A stretch of DNA of 64,000 nt from Deroplatys truncata (GCA_030765065.1 CM060980.1:62914364-62978363); one strand, 5' to 3'; positions 11,920 through 24,400 are shown, numbered from the stretch's first letter. Translations and numbers: made by a program. The notes: a model not told the origin generated them from the letters alone.

Positions 11920-12335
11920 TTTTAAATTTACACACACACACAAAACATTATATGCAAACAAATTTTCTTTATTTATAATAAGTACAGATAAGCAGCTGTT
12001 ATAGCAGGGGTAGGTAAATTCAGCCAGAATGTCTCCCAATTTAGAACACTGTATTAGTAAGAATTATGTATTATAGTTTTCCTTTCTGAACTAATTGCCT
12101 CTTAAAAGTAATGTTGTCACACCCCAAGAAATAATTCAGATGGTAGAGCAATTTGAAACATTTTACATTTACTTTACAACCGGAAAAGATATGGGGGTGC
12201 AGCTAATTTAATTTCATGCATTGTTGTTATTATTACCAACTTCTTAACTTCTACAGGAAGTGAGAGGAGTATTGCTTCAAAACTAATAGTTGTAGCGTTT
12301 TATGTGGCTCACGCTTTTAACTGTTCACCCATGTT
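11920..12335. other. Intergenic, nothing recognised
   Basis: AT-rich, with a short CA run at 11932-11942 and no gene or shared repeat seen. Confidence 0.45.
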
Positions 12336-12344
12336 ACGTTGCCA

Positions 12345-12790
12345 CACAAGTATGGTAGAGTAAACGCTGTATTCCACCCAAAACGTCCAATATATTACAA
12401 CGGATATACATGTTTTGAAGTCCACTGAATAAAAACATTTTAGAACGAAGGTCGTATGTATGTGCCTGTGTCTGTCTATCTCTATTTTTTTTTGTAAACA
12501 GCGCAGTTCAAAAACGAAATGTTGAATAAATACCAATGTTAGTATTTAATCTTGGCAACTTTCAATTTTCAAGGAAACACCCTCACCCCAAACTAAATGT
12601 TTACTTAAAATACTACATGTCTGACATTTACATGACTAATAAAAAGTACATCGCGAACTTTCTGCGATTAGCCCAAGAAGTACCTCCATTCTGAATGAGC
12701 TTTGTATAACTGCTAAACAAGAAATAGACAACTTAGCACAGAAAAATGCCGAGGCAGTATTTTTAACACTTAAATGATTTCAATCTAATT
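12345..12790 (-). repeat. Family A, diverged and partial
   Basis: Recognised by 'gtattccacccaaaa', 'acatgttttgaagtcc', a GT-rich stretch, 'gaataaataccaatgttagta' and 'aactgctaaacaagaaatagac'. The far end is missing. Confidence 0.65.
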
Positions 12791-12899
12791 ATATAATATA
12801 TAATTCAATAACAGCACGCCTTAAAGCAAAATGTGTATATAACTATATATAAAAAGTTTTTATTACAGTCATTGTATCCATGTTTAATAATGTTATGTG

Positions 12900-13735
12900 A
12901 ATGTATTACGTAGTTTAATAATGTAGGAGCTGTGAGAAATAGGTTAAAAGTTGCTAACAAAGAGGTAACAATGAGGTAACCTTGAGGCAATAATGAGTTT
13001 GAGAGTTTAACAATACTACTTCTGATTCTTGGAAGCAATAATGTAATTTTTAGTAACAGTTAATAAAATAGCCAATCAACAACCAGAAAAAGCTTTAGTT
13101 AAATTAAGGTATTATATTGGAGTAGGATTAGCCAATCAGAAACTGAAAAGGAGAAAATTTTACAAATTTAGAGTTCAGTTGCCTGTAAACAGTGTTCCTA
13201 ACCGGACGCGAGAAACGTCCTCGAGAAGTATAATACGTATTCGTGTGAGACGAAAATAGTTTACGTGTTAAAAAGTGCAAGTAATTCATAAAAAAATTTC
13301 ACAGCTCTCTCTATCAGTGAAGTGTTATTTAAATCGTGTCAAGCATTAATAAAAGGAGTGAAATAAAATTATAATCTATTTAAGCCTACGTTCTTGTCGC
13401 ATCACAACCCTGCCAAGACATCCATGTCTCTAACAATAATACTGACGCAGTCGAGGCAAACATAAATATTAAATATTTAAAGAAACAATCAAATTACAAA
13501 GTTAATATTTTTAAATTTTTGGACGAAGGCTACCGGGTACCATACGTGCGGTTGCAACTACTTCAAGTTCGGCTCCCCAACAATTGAAATATAATACAAC
13601 TCCTTCAATACAACCTACTTCAAATTGACGCCCAAAGCGTGGTGCAAATAACGTGAAGATATGATAACCTTCTTCAAATTGGCTTCCATACGTGGGGCAA
13701 ATAACAATACAACGAAACATCTTCACTGCAGAACT
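12900..13735 (+). mobile_element. Decayed LTR retrotransposon remnant (LTR plus PBS-like motifs)
   Basis: A possible LTR with an initiator-like TTCAGTT near 13171-13177 and polyadenylation signals AATAAA at about 13350-13370. It is followed by three PBS-like motifs about 57-58 bp apart: near 13562 (ggctccccaac), near 13623 (tgacgcccaaagcgtgg) and near 13678 (tggcttccatacgtggggc). The last fits the complement of the 3' end of insect tRNA-Lys with a few changes. No gag or pol follows; family A sequence begins at about 13735. LTR boundaries could not be fixed. Confidence 0.4.
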
Positions 13736-14085
13736 TGTTAACAGACACAGTTTATGAAATAATTTTTTGTGGCATTAACCACTTCCGAGATATTCGTTGT
13801 TATAGTTTGAATTTTCAAATACTTTATATTTTTTGAAGTGCATGATCACTATTATTTTCTTTCTCGTGATGTGAAAAGCATATGGAGTTTAAAAGTCAGC
13901 ATATAGTAACTCGCTTTTTAAAGATTTGAATTTGGCTTCAACCTCCTGCATACCCTTTGTGCCTAAAACGAAGTATATAATGAAACCATTTCTGCATAAG
14001 TTTTACTTGATTAACATGAAGTATGTACAAAAATAAAATGTAGTATGTAGATAAAGTTACGTGAATGTAACATATCAACTAACTA
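13735..14085 (-). repeat. Family A, 5' part
   Basis: Matches the section with 'accacttccgagatattcg', 'ttgaattttcaaatactt', 'cctttgtgcctaaaacgaa' and the end 'cgtgaatgtaacatatcaac'. The palindromic terminus is absent. Confidence 0.65.
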
Positions 14086-14640
14086 TCGTTAGTAAATGAA
14101 GCGGTTTAGTGGTGAAATCATTAAGTATGTTTGGAGAGTTATTGCCAAGTCATCTAGTTTTGAAAGCACCACTTTTTCCCTTAAAATGTCGTTGAATTAA
14201 ATAGGGCAAAAATAAAAATGAAAAGAGAGTTTGAGGAAATATATTCTGAAAGCTGACGTTTTGATAGACATATCAACTGCAGATTTCTCCTCTAGCTGCT
14301 TCATTGTTCGGCAAATTTAAACTAAACTCTGGATGGAAAGGCAAAATAAATTAAAAACATAACCTAGAGGGAAACTGCAGGGTGGTAGCTATAACTGTTG
14401 ATTGTATGTCGACTGCCGTAGTAAATCCTTCGAAGTTTATTTTCCGGATTAGTGATTCATATGGATCTTTTTTATTTGAACTGTATAGGAATCACAGTGT
14501 TGATAAGAGTTACATGAATTTGAAGCTTTCTGACGTTGGGCACTTTATTGTTGCTTCTATTGACAAAACCTAAGTCCGAGAAAGTGATACACACTAACAA
14601 CCCACTATTTGCTTGAAATATTTTTAGAAAAGTTTATTAC
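14086..14640. other. Intergenic, nothing recognised
   Basis: No gene or shared repeat. A 63-codon open frame at 14382-14573 shows no known motif. Confidence 0.45.
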
Positions 14641-15130
14641 AGTTAAACAAATTTGATGTGTTACCTTCACATTACTTTTTTACCCAATATCGTTGATTTT
14701 TATATAACTTCTCCAAACTATTCCTATGAAATCTTATTTTTTCTACCTACTTCATTTTAATCGAGATAAACCATTGCAGAAGTATTTTCATTACACATTT
14801 TGTTATAAGTACAAGGAGGGAAGAGGTAACGAATCATTTATTCAGATGTTTAAAATCTAGTCTTTCTATGATAGCTCCAGAAACAGCTGAATAGAGACAG
14901 CACTTTAAACAAATATTTAATCTGTTACATTCACGTGACTTTCTTTACCCATTCTTCAACAAACTAATCTTGGAAATACTCTTTCTTCTATCCACTTCAT
15001 GTTACCCGAGATAAATATTTGTAGCAATGGTTTTATTACGCATTTCCTTGTAGATACAACGGGAATAGGGAATACAGTAGGCCTAAGTGATAGTAAAACG
15101 TTTTAAGATCTCGTAGTTACACGACGACTT
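14640..15130 (+). repeat. Family A, two 5' part copies in succession
   Basis: Two diverged stretches with the order 'gttaccttcacattactt', 'ctacttcattttaatcgag' and 'gataaaccattgcagaagt' (14660-14860), then 'gttacattcacgtgacttt', 'ccacttcatgttacccgag' (14930-15130). Both hold the 5' part in plus orientation and lack the tail. Confidence 0.6.
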
Positions 15131-16080
15131 TGAAATTCCCTTCTCTTTGCTTGACCAGGATTAAGAAGAAAAACATCTTCCTATTTGAGGAAAATATAAC
15201 TTGAAAATTCAAGACAATAACAGAATATCTCGAAGATGGTTAACTTTTCAAAAAAATGTATTTGGCATCAATCTATATTTTTGGGGGCCAGATGCACTAA
15301 TCGTCGCTCATAATAAACGGTCAAAAAGTTGTTAGTTAACGCCTGTGAACTCATTTCTTTGGCGCATTAATCCTAACAACATTCAAATAAATACCTAACG
15401 CCCCGAAACTTCAAAGGAGATATTCTGGCAATTAAGAGCTTTACAAGGTTAAATCTTAATAAAATGGCGGAGTTGTTTAGAAAATTATTTTCAAGATGAG
15501 CTATTGTACATCGATTGTTTAAATGTTGCTGAAAAATGCATAAAAATAATTGCTCTACGAATTATTCACAGTGCATCTGCTACAATAGCATCTTTGAGTG
15601 ATACATACAAAACTTTCAATGACCCACGCTGAACAGAGGGAAGTGATGGAGGGTTTTAGTCTAGTTAAGGAGTTGAAATCTCTAGGGAGTTCTGACCATG
15701 CTGCATCCTTTTTTTGTATGCAAATGACATAGGATTTTTATTCTCTATAATGTTCCCGTAACAAGTTCAGTAAGCAATTCTTGTTCGAATCCCATAAAAT
15801 TGGGATTCTGGGCCCCTTTTTAACAGGCTCCATTTTCAATTCCATAACCACGATTATATACTTCCAGGTTAGGCAGTCTACAGTCCAGAGAATCACAAAA
15901 CAAATTGACTATTGAAACTAGATGAAAGTGCGTTTCTTTCAGCTCTTGGACGGATTCGAACTATAGTGAGCGCTTATCAGCTAAACAAAATCAGTAAACG
16001 GTCTTAAACTTTGGTACACCAGTATTTTGAATTAACAAGTGTAAACATTTAACAGCCGTTTGCTGATGGTAGATATTAAC
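15130..16080. other. Intergenic, nothing recognised
   Basis: AT-rich sequence without a recognisable gene or repeat. Confidence 0.45.
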
Positions 16081-16084
16081 AGAG

Positions 16085-16405
16085 CCATTTTTGAGAAAAA
16101 TTAGTCATTAATGAACCATTAGAGCCATTTTTGAGAAAATAAAAAATTTCGAAAATTTCCCATGTAAAGGGTAGTTTTGGGATGGGAATTTTCTTGTAAG
16201 TCTTCGTGTGGCATTCTTGGAGAATGCTGAACTTAAATACCAAGTTTTGTATTTATCCAACGTTTCGTTTTTGGGCTATGCTGTTCAAACATTCTCACAG
16301 ACCTTTTTCTAAAATGCATTTTTGGATTTCCGGTGAAATCTTGACATCGAATGTTTGATGGCATATAATACACATATTACACGTATGCGGTAGAAGTAAA
16401 AATGA
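16085..16405 (+). repeat. Family A, 3' part
   Basis: Plus-orientation tail half: 'gagccatttttgagaaaat', 'cccatgtaaagggtagttt', 'ggagaatgctgaacttaaa', 'tttatccaacgtttcg', 'tttccggtgaaatcttgac' and a degraded terminus ending 'gtagaagtaaaaat'. Confidence 0.65.
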
Positions 16406-16619
16406 GGTTAAATAGCAACTAATAGCTAACTTATCAAAAGCTTGTTAGGCTATTATACTATCCCGGCTACTGCTCCGCTCGCAAATGGAGTTCATCAACT
16501 ACGGCCGATCGATTTTGATTATAGTTTCATTGTCCTCTGGTTAAAAGTCGCTAATCACAACAATATAGGTTCTAGTGGAAAAGCTAATTTTTAATTTACT
16601 TTAATTTTAGAAATACTCC

Positions 16620-16850
16620 GTATTTCACTTTAATACTCTTGGACAGGAATCGCCACCCAGTTCTTGTACGCTAGAGGCTATACGCGTCTCACCAGGGACT
16701 AAAGAAGGCGCATTAACTTATAGGCTGCTCCAAGCTTCCACGATCCTCGATGTGATCTCGCTTATACGTTCTCCAGAGCATCATAAATACGTTATTTTTA
16801 TATATGTTCCAAAAAGAAATCTGGTGTAAGATCCGGGAACTGTGTGTAGA
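16620..16850 (-). pseudogene. Short Tc1/mariner transposase C-terminal remnant
   Basis: The minus-strand translation around 16838-16808 gives PDLTPDFFL, a shortened form of the conserved 'SPDLTP-x-DFFLWG' block that surrounds the third catalytic Asp in many insect Tc1/mariner transposases. The following residues are broken by stops. No terminal repeats were found. Evidence is limited to this motif and its immediate surroundings. Confidence 0.35.
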
Positions 16851-17159
16851 TCCAACACATCAAACATCTTCATGATTTAGATCTGTAAACTTGCATCCCC
16901 TACCATGGTGCATTTTATTAAGTGCTCTTGTGTTCTTTCTCTAGGATCACACAGTGATATGCACCCATTTCTCGGACATATACGTATAACTCATTGATTG
17001 TGTGTTGTCCACTCTCTTCAGGAATGCACTTTAATTGGAAAGAGGTGTAGCGGCTTTCCTGGGTGCATTATTCACTGACCGCAAGTCGCGAAATACTATT
17101 GAGTGCTTTTGGTAATAATTAAGTGGAAGTAGTGTTAAAGCGATGCATTTCTTTGCTAT

Positions 17160-17228
17160 GCCATTCCGTAAATAGTGGTCTAGAGGAACAATAAGCTAAC
17201 TCTACCACTGAGCTAAGAGTGTTGCACT
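17160..17228 (-). repeat. tRNA-like fragment
   Basis: The minus strand reads 'cttagctcagtggtagagt', a near-perfect tRNA D-arm/A-box region. A matching B-box and acceptor stem were not found, so this is a tRNA pseudogene or SINE head and not a functional tRNA gene. Confidence 0.4.
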
Positions 17229-17229
17229 A

Positions 17230-19020
17230 AATGTGGGATTGTAACGATCTTTAGTCATACTCCACTTGAGAACCATAAATCAATAAAGTGTGTTTTGGTT
17301 ACAAATATTCACTGTTAAAATACACTGAAACATGTGTGTGTTTTAAATATCGTATATGAATTATTTTCTCGGAAGACCTTTGTGAGTATAGTTGTGTTCC
17401 CCATTATAACTAGTACAAGAATATACGCAGTCTTATGAACAATACGGCTGTCCCGAGCGCTGACCCGATTCGCCGCCGGCCAGTTTTAAATTATCGAATG
17501 TATAAGTAAACGAAAATTTCTGGTGTAAACTTAGATTATTTTAAGAACTTAATAGTATAGTGCGACTTAACAAATATTTACAAAGCTTATTTATATATAA
17601 AATTATACGTTGTAACATTATCTGAAATATTCTACTATTATATCTTTATGGCGTAAGGAAAGTATCTGGTAAAGCGTTAGCTTCTATTTTCCTTACTGTT
17701 GCATTTTGGGGAAAAAAGTAATTCTGACATAGTGTGAATTGGTGCAGCAATAAAATAGTATACACTATCGTTTGATAATATCGTTAGATTTTCGCCTACA
17801 AAAAACTGGAAACTTACTTTTGATTTGCTTTCATACACTTAGTAAGTATGTAAAGTGGCCTGTTTCCCTAGATAGCAATAATGTTGTTTTCTTCTCTCTT
17901 AGGGTTTCCACATATTTTATTTGATTAAAGCTAGGATCCAACCAGTCCTTATCATTTCCATGCTTAGTCTGCAACAAATTCCAAGAAGCGAAAGTGGTTC
18001 ATAAAATAATAGTCTCTTAATTAATTCTGCTATAATTGGTGTAAATAAGTACAAGTGGTCTAGTCCAGTATTGTATGGTTAGTGACTCAATGTTATAGAG
18101 GGAGGAGTGGGTGAGTGAGAAATGAGTTACCTGTAACGTTAAATGTACAACTGCCACAATATTTATGTAAAACGTTTCTTCTGAAGTAGATGTGGAGAAG
18201 GTATCTGAGATTAATGCCGCTATCGAACGTGGTGCAAGAGCTGGTGAACTGTGCTGACATACTTAGAAGAAGTAACAATACCAGGATTTTAATATGTAAT
18301 TTATTACAATTATTACTTATAAAGATGAATGATTTAGCGATGACAGCATAGGTGTGAGTAGAAGTTATACATTTTGTTACTAACTTTAAATGGTCTTATT
18401 TCTATACAACCCCTTTATTTTTGCAACCAAGTGTACATAATGTAATGACAAAAGTTACTTATAAAATACAACTTGTTTGTTATTTTGGTTCTTTAGTATC
18501 TCTATCTCTACCATTAATAGATTGATATTTATCTGAATGTGTGTGTTTGTAGCAGTGATTATCACCACCAAAACTAGGAAGAACGGCGGAAATGTGGAGA
18601 TCGTTATCTGCATAAAGTTTCTCTTTGCAGAGTTTGAACTTTTGGGAAAGCTACAGGAAACCATTGCTGTTATTCTATATTGTTTGCCACCAACCTCCCA
18701 CGTACTGCAAGTGACAGCTTTTGGGGGAAGTAACGGTAACCTGCAACTACTTGCCTGTTACTGAAACGACAAACACAGGCATATCATCGTGTATGGCGGA
18801 AGTGACGCAGTAAATTGGGCTATGCCAAGCAGAATTTCGTAATCAATATTGCCGTAATTCCGTAAATTAATTTTCATTGGCAAGAAAACCAGGTAAATTC
18901 TTAGTTGAATAGGTTTAGCTAAACCTGTCGTACTGCTTTAATATGCCTTGAAGTCTAAGAGTTTTATCTATTTACAGGTAAATTGGAATTGATTAAAAAT
19001 AACAGAAACTGTCATTATAT
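17230..19020. other. Intergenic, nothing recognised
   Basis: About 1.8 kb of AT-rich sequence. The open frames at 18093-18764 overlap each other on both strands and lack known motifs. Confidence 0.5.
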
Positions 19021-19027
19021 GATATTG

Positions 19028-19565
19028 TCAGATTGTATTCCACGCAAAAATTCCATACCGAGGTTCACCGGAAATACATGTTTCGAGGCCCCCATTTTTG
19101 AAAAAGGTCCGTTCATCTGTGTGTATGTGTTTGTGAGAATCTAGAACAGCTTAACTCAAAAACAAAAACTTGATAAATGCCAACTTGATATTTAAGTATA
19201 GGATCTTTCAAAGATGCAACAGTAAGATTTTAAAGAAAATCTCCCACCCCAAACTACCCTTACATAGAACATTTTTCGAAATGCTTTATTTTATCATAAG
19301 AGGCTCTAATGAATTTGATTAAAATAACATATATACAGGATTATTACATGGCAAATTAAAATGTATAACTTGAATTTTCTGGAAAAAGCTTCATTCGGAA
19401 AAAATTCTGTATAATTGATAAACCTTAAGAGATAAGTCACAAACGCACTGTACAAAAAATGTAGATCTCTTTAAAATAAACAGTTTATTTCAAATAGCGT
19501 TTTTGTGGCATCAACCATTTCCAAGATATCCATTATTATCAGTTTGAATTTTTCAATACTTTGTG
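19028..19565 (-). repeat. Family A, truncated copy abutting a second copy
   Basis: Contains 'attgtattccacgcaaaaa', 'ataccgaggttcaccgg' and 'aaacgcactgtacaaaaaatg' and runs to 'ttgaatttttcaatacttt'. The next family A copy starts directly after it at 19567, consistent with an insertion into or next to this copy. Confidence 0.7.
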
Positions 19566-19566
19566 A

Positions 19567-20265
19567 TTTTTACTTCCTCTAGAGGAAGTAGAGGAAGTTG
19601 TTTATTCCATTTAAAAAAATTCAAAGTCGAGAAAAATGATCGTGTGTACGTGCGCGTGTGTTTGTGAAGACTAACACTAAAAACCGATAAATACCAGAAC
19701 GTGGTATTTAAGATCAGTATCTTCCAAAGATGCGGCACGAAGTTTTTCGCAAAATCCTCCCCCCAAAAATCTTAACTTTTACAAGGAAAGTTTCTCCAAA
19801 TTTTTTATCTTCTCAAAAATGGTTATAACGATTTTGATTAAAATTTTTGATATGTTTAAGATATTTTCATGATAAATGAAATGTGTATTTCAAATTTTCT
19901 GGGAATATCCTCTAAGTATTCTTCATTCTGAACGCATTTTGCATAATTGGTAAACCGCAAGATATGGACAAAATTTTACTGCAAAAAATGTAGACCTCGT
20001 TAAAGCACACCATTTATGTCAATTTTTTTTTGTAGAGTTAACCATTTCCAACATATTCCTTGTTATTGATTTGAATTTAAAATACTTACACTTTTCTCAA
20101 ATGGAAAATCTCTATTCGTTTTCTTTTCTCGCGTTCGTGCAAAGAGAACGGAATTTCAAAGCCATTATATAGCGACCCGCTCTTAAAAGATTTGTTTATC
20201 GCTTAAGCCTACTGCATTCCTTTAATCCTCTTGTGCCATATGTAATAGATGTAGCAGTTCCTCCT
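19567..20265 (-). repeat. Family A copy
   Basis: Starts with acttcctctagaggaagta, a terminus whose palindrome has changed sequence but kept its symmetry. It continues through 'gcacgaagtttttcgcaaa', 'tcattctgaacgcattttgc' and 'tatagcgacccgctcttaa'. The end motif is lost. Confidence 0.7.
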
Positions 20266-21160
20266 TGGTAGGACCCCACTACGTTGATGATGGATACAGT
20301 ATTACGTACCTTAGGTCATCTTGATGCCCATACTCTCGTGACGTATCTCGACGTTCTCGTAGACTGGAATCTGATGATCATATATCTGTGTTCTTGCGTG
20401 TGTGTTAGTATGTTGTAATTGTTATTTTATAATTATGCCACGGCTGCTGTATTTGTGTCGGAGAGCACTTGTGTTTTGTCAGGGTTGTGTATGGAGAATG
20501 TTAAAATATTTTGCACACACGCATTTTGTTAATTATTTCACTTGTATTTTAGATAAACCACATGTAAATATTCACAATTCACTATTACCTTTGTCATGTA
20601 AAATATGTATAACTGGTGGACTTTAAATACCTAGTTTTAGCGTCTATTTAAAGACGAGCTTATACACTACCATCCTGCTCGAATACTGACAAGCTTCTGT
20701 TAGCGTTCCTTCCAGCCGTTTTCTTAACGTACGTATTTGAATTATAAGCATGTATCAAGGTACCTGATTGGTGCTACTTTCCAATAACAGTTTGTTACAT
20801 ATATACAAGTTTACAGACTTCCATTGTCTTAATTATGAATCAAAGGTTCGTTACATGCTTGCATAAATACTACTGCATTTCTTGTAATTTTATATTACTG
20901 GTTATATAGCTAACAATGGCATTTCCCTCTTATATTATATTTTATATGTTATAACGTTATATACTTATTCTCTACAATGTGTACTTTATGAATATATGTT
21001 TTTAACATCCTCTTGATTATTATACGTACAATATTAGCAAAGAAAATACTTAACACGTGAAACTTAGAACAAAATATTAAAGAAAGATATTATTAATTGT
21101 TAATGCTGAGAATCTGTGAATTAGATATCTTATTACATTAATGAGTTATCGTAATAGTTT
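20266..21160. other. Intergenic, nothing recognised
   Basis: No gene or repeat recognised. Confidence 0.45.
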
Positions 21161-21164
21161 GTCC

Positions 21165-21990
21165 GAGGCTAGTACTGTATCTTGTTTCATAGAACCATTT
21201 ATGGGAATATTTATTTCTAGTAATATAAAGTAGATAGAAGAATAAGTTTTTGTAACAATGCTTTGTTGAAGAACTGGTAGAGGAAAGTCATGTGAATGCA
21301 ACACATAAACTTTTTTTAAAGTCCTGTTACTATTCAGATGTTTCAATATTGTGGAAAAAGTGTGGAATTTCAAAAGTCTAATCATATAGCGGCTCACTTT
21401 TATACATCCTGACTATCTATTCTGTTTGCTACATCCCCTTGTACCTTCAACGAAGTGATAATTAAATATTTTTGCAAAGGTTTATCTCGATTAAAAATAA
21501 GTAGATAGAAAAATAAACTTTCGTAAGAATAATTTGTAGAAGCTGTATAAAAATAAACCACGGTGGTAGAGGAAGTCTAGTGAATGACCTTTTTTGGAAA
21601 AGGTTCCCGTGTGTGTGTGTGTATGTATGTGAGAGAGAGGGAGGGAGAGAGAGAGCGAGCATAATGTAAAAAGAAAAACTTAGTATTTTAAGTTATCTTT
21701 CACGGATGCGATATTTAGCTTTTCTAAGAAATCCCTCCACCCTACATTGCCCTTTAAATAAAACATTTTCATTGTTTTCTAAAAAGTGGCTCTAACGATT
21801 TTCGTTAAATTACTGTGTGTTAAAGTTAGTTATACACATACTACTAATGCGTATATCTTGAATTTTCTGTGAATAGCCTATAAAGTACTCATACTAAATT
21901 AATTTTGTGTTATTCTGTAAAATTCAATATTCGTCAAAGACAGTCAAACAATTACTAAAGGAAAATGTAGAGCCCATTTAAATACAGAAT
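21165..21990 (-). repeat. Three partial family A copies side by side
   Basis: 21165-21305 and 21310-21585 both end in the family A 5' motif (gtagaggaaagtcatgtga near 21275-21293; gtagaggaagtctagtga near 21563-21580). From about 21590 the GT/GA-rich middle and 'tctaacgattttcgttaaa' follow. A GT-GA microsatellite occupies about 21608-21658. Confidence 0.6.
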
Positions 21991-21999
21991 TAATGCGAA

Positions 22000-22480
22000 T
22001 ACATTTTTTCTTAGCGAAATTTTCTATGTTGCATTTTAACTTTTCTAAATCTTTCTACTTCATCATGGACATGCTTTGTGAAAAAATAAACTTTCACACA
22101 CGCCTGATACTTTTACCTTTGGTAACCACTGGAGGGCGTTTTACGGAGTTTTTCTGTTCGTCACAAGAACTCATCCCGTCTCCACGGTTAAACATTTAAA
22201 TACTGTTTCCTCACGTTTTATGTAACTAAAATACTTATCCCTCCTAGGCAATAATGTATCGTGAATAACAACGTAGAAGGAAGAATATTGTATATAAATC
22301 CTATAATATATAACACATATATGTGAATTTTATGGCTAGAAAAGGTCACATTAGGTAACTCCACTGGATCATCCTAACCTGTACTTGCTTAATTTAGTTG
22401 AATATTCTTGATAAAGAGCATGCATGTTTGGCAGCTCCTACAGTTTTTTTAAATATTTTTTTTTCAACCTGATGTGTATT
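22000..22480. other. Intergenic, nothing recognised
   Basis: AT-rich, with no coding or repeat signal identified. Confidence 0.4.
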
Positions 22481-22484
22481 TAAT

Positions 22485-22750
22485 TTTCTGCGACATGGGC
22501 TAGAGTACGGAGCTCTGGTTGCCAGCTATGGAATGCGCCCGGGGATATTAAGTCCCGGGTATAGGACCGGTGCTCACTCAGCGTCCTGGTCTCGTGAGCG
22601 AACTTTCCGTCTGATGGATGCGATATGCTGACCACATCACCTCCCCGTATCCGTTGGTTGATCGCTCACCTCTGCCTGCATAAGTGGGCGTGAGGCCGAC
22701 AGTCGGGTGAGCTGGTCCTTCATGGACTGTAGCACCACAGGATTTATATA
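22485..22750 (+). repeat. SINE or LINE 3' end of a type common in arthropods
   Basis: A GC-richer block within AT-rich DNA. The segment 'gatgcgatatgctgaccaca' followed by 'cctccccgtatccg', and later 'ggtccttcatggactgtag', 'gcaccacagga' and a T/A-rich tail, resembles a repeat tail I have seen in many arthropod genomes, probably from RTE-type LINEs or their SINEs. That link is from memory and not verified. Confidence 0.4.
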
Positions 22751-22960
22751 TTTTATTTTTGTTGTTATTTTTCTTTATTTAGCTTTGGCTACTAGGTTAT
22801 ATTGCGACTTATATCCATACATACGAGTACAATAATAATACATTGTATACTTTACATTCATTAAATAATACAATAGTTGTAATACATTGTTATAAACATA
22901 TTTTACATTATTAAGTCTTGAACACAGCTAGAACTGTATAACCTATTATACGTTTTTATT

Positions 22961-23983
22961 TGATGTGTTATATTGTGGCAGTATTTTATATCACAACAAT
23001 GTAAATGCCAGAGTGATTGTAGTGTAAATAAGCATTATTGTATGACATTGATTTGAGATGTTTGTTAATTATAAGCATTGTTAGGAAATAAGTTTACACG
23101 GCCTCACTGAAACTGTCAATAAGAGCGGGCAACAATGTAGCGAGGGGGTGAGTTGTTTATTAATTAGAAGAGGCAAGCAAATGACGTCAGATTAGCACGC
23201 TTTTCTTAGAAATGGAGGGAGTATTTCCCTAGAGCATATGTGTTCGTAATTTTGATTGGATATAAAAATAGACGCTAATGTTGGCGGCTTTATTAACCAA
23301 TAGCAGCTCGATTATAATCTTTAGGCATATCGGGGTGTGGGAGTATAAAAAGCTAAAGCCGAGAGACGGGTAACGTTCAGTCCAACAGAAGCACTCGCGG
23401 GTAATACGTCGTTCAGTCCAACAGAAGCACTCGCGGGTAATACGTCGTTCAGTCCAACAGAAGCACTCGCGAGTAATACGTCGTTCAGTCCAACAGAAGC
23501 ACTCGCGGGTAATACGTCGTTCAGTCCAACAGAAGCACTCGCGAGTAATACGTCGTGCAGTCCAACAGAATCATACAAAGGTTATACGTCGCTCAGTTCA
23601 TCAGAATCATTCGCGGGTTACACGTCGCACAGTATAACAGAATCTCTCGCGTCGTAAAGTTAGTTATAAATGTGAAATACGCGAATTAATAATGTGCAGC
23701 AAATAAGTGATTATAGTAACATTAGAAAATATAACAGTTTCAGTCGGGCGTGTATCAAGAATAATTATGTGAAATGAATGAAGTGTGGCGGCAATAAAAG
23801 TGTAAAAACAAATCCTTTTATCAGTGTTATCTTTCAGTAAAAACTCCTTTCCGTTTACACACCCTGTTTAAGAGATATGCTTGACTGAGAAATAATAGCT
23901 AGCCGGAGGACAATGAACCCAAAACTCAAAGTAGTAAAACAATAACAGGCGCTCAGAAATAGATAACACGAGTAACCGCGACA
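22961..23983 (+). mobile_element. Solo LTR, same superfamily as the element at 45857
   Basis: A 1,023-bp LTR starting TGATGTG and ending CCGCGACA, flanked by TTATT and ATATT (a 5-bp target duplication with one mismatch). Blocks shared with the LTRs at 45857, 49164 and 57368 include 'gacattgatttgagatgttt', 'ccctagagcatatgtgttc' (one change), 'ttggatataaaaatagacgc', 'taatctttaggcatatcggg', 'tcctttccgtttacaca' and 'atagctagccggaggaca'. It has TATAAAAA at 23344-23351, an initiator-like TTCAGTCC at 23376-23383 and AATAAA at 23793-23798. No internal region or second LTR is present, so it is a solo LTR left by LTR-LTR recombination. Confidence 0.75.
23375..23655 (+). repeat. 36-bp minisatellite in the R region of the solo LTR
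   Basis: About eight tandem units with a 36-bp period start at 23375, 23411, 23447, 23483, 23519, 23555, 23591 and 23627. The first five or six are nearly identical (gttcagtccaacagaagcac plus 16 more bases); the last two are diverged. The array begins at the predicted transcription start. Diverged units of about 30-36 bp occur at the same position in the related LTRs near 46260-46345, 49565-49675 and 57769-57879. The minus-strand open frame through the array is a by-product of the period being a multiple of three. Confidence 0.85.
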
Positions 23984-23999
23984 ATATTTAAGTCTTGTT

Positions 24000-24400
24000 A
24001 TACAGTTTGATATCTTTCAAGAAAAAAATATTGTTTTTGAAATGAGTAGGGTTGTTTAAAGCTAAAACTATATCTTCTTCTCTCCATGGTATAGCTTCTG
24101 TATTTAGTGATGAGGTGTTCGACGGGGATATGGCAATTGCAGGTCTCGCAGTGAGGAGCATTCTCTTTGGCGAGTAAGAAGGAATGGGTTAGGCGTGTAT
24201 GGCCTATTCGTAAAATCACACATTTTAATATAACTTTAAATGCCTTTTTTTTTTTTTTTTTTAGAAAATGGGGGCGTATCATTGAGAGGGGGAGAGAGAC
24301 GAAATGACAGATAAACAAGAACTCCATAGTTAAATCGGACACCTTTGACAGAAGCGAGGGACCGTTTGCAATGTATTTCTCGCTCCCAAACAACCCTACA
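24000..24400 (-). pseudogene. LINE fragment: C-terminal zinc-knuckle region
   Basis: A minus-strand reading frame contains RIGHTRLTHSFLL followed by C-x2-C and a VEHL block (HCETCNCHIPVEHL). This is the pattern found at the C-terminal end of ORF2 in I/Jockey-type LINEs, just after RNase H. Upstream sequence in the element's sense shows a lysine-rich stretch from an A-run (24246-24262), suggesting slippage or an internal insertion. Reverse transcriptase is absent. It is a truncated copy; I place it in the RNase H/knuckle LINEs but not in a named family. Confidence 0.65.

Noticed and set aside
23321..23578. Minus-strand open frame with a repeated 12-residue motif (SVGLNDVLPASA)
   Set aside because: It is the reverse translation of the 36-bp minisatellite in an LTR. 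The period is a multiple of three, so the frame stays open by chance.
23375..23655. CRISPR-like array (36-bp repeats)
   Set aside because: Units are directly joined without spacers, the sequence is eukaryotic, and there are no cas genes. It is a minisatellite.
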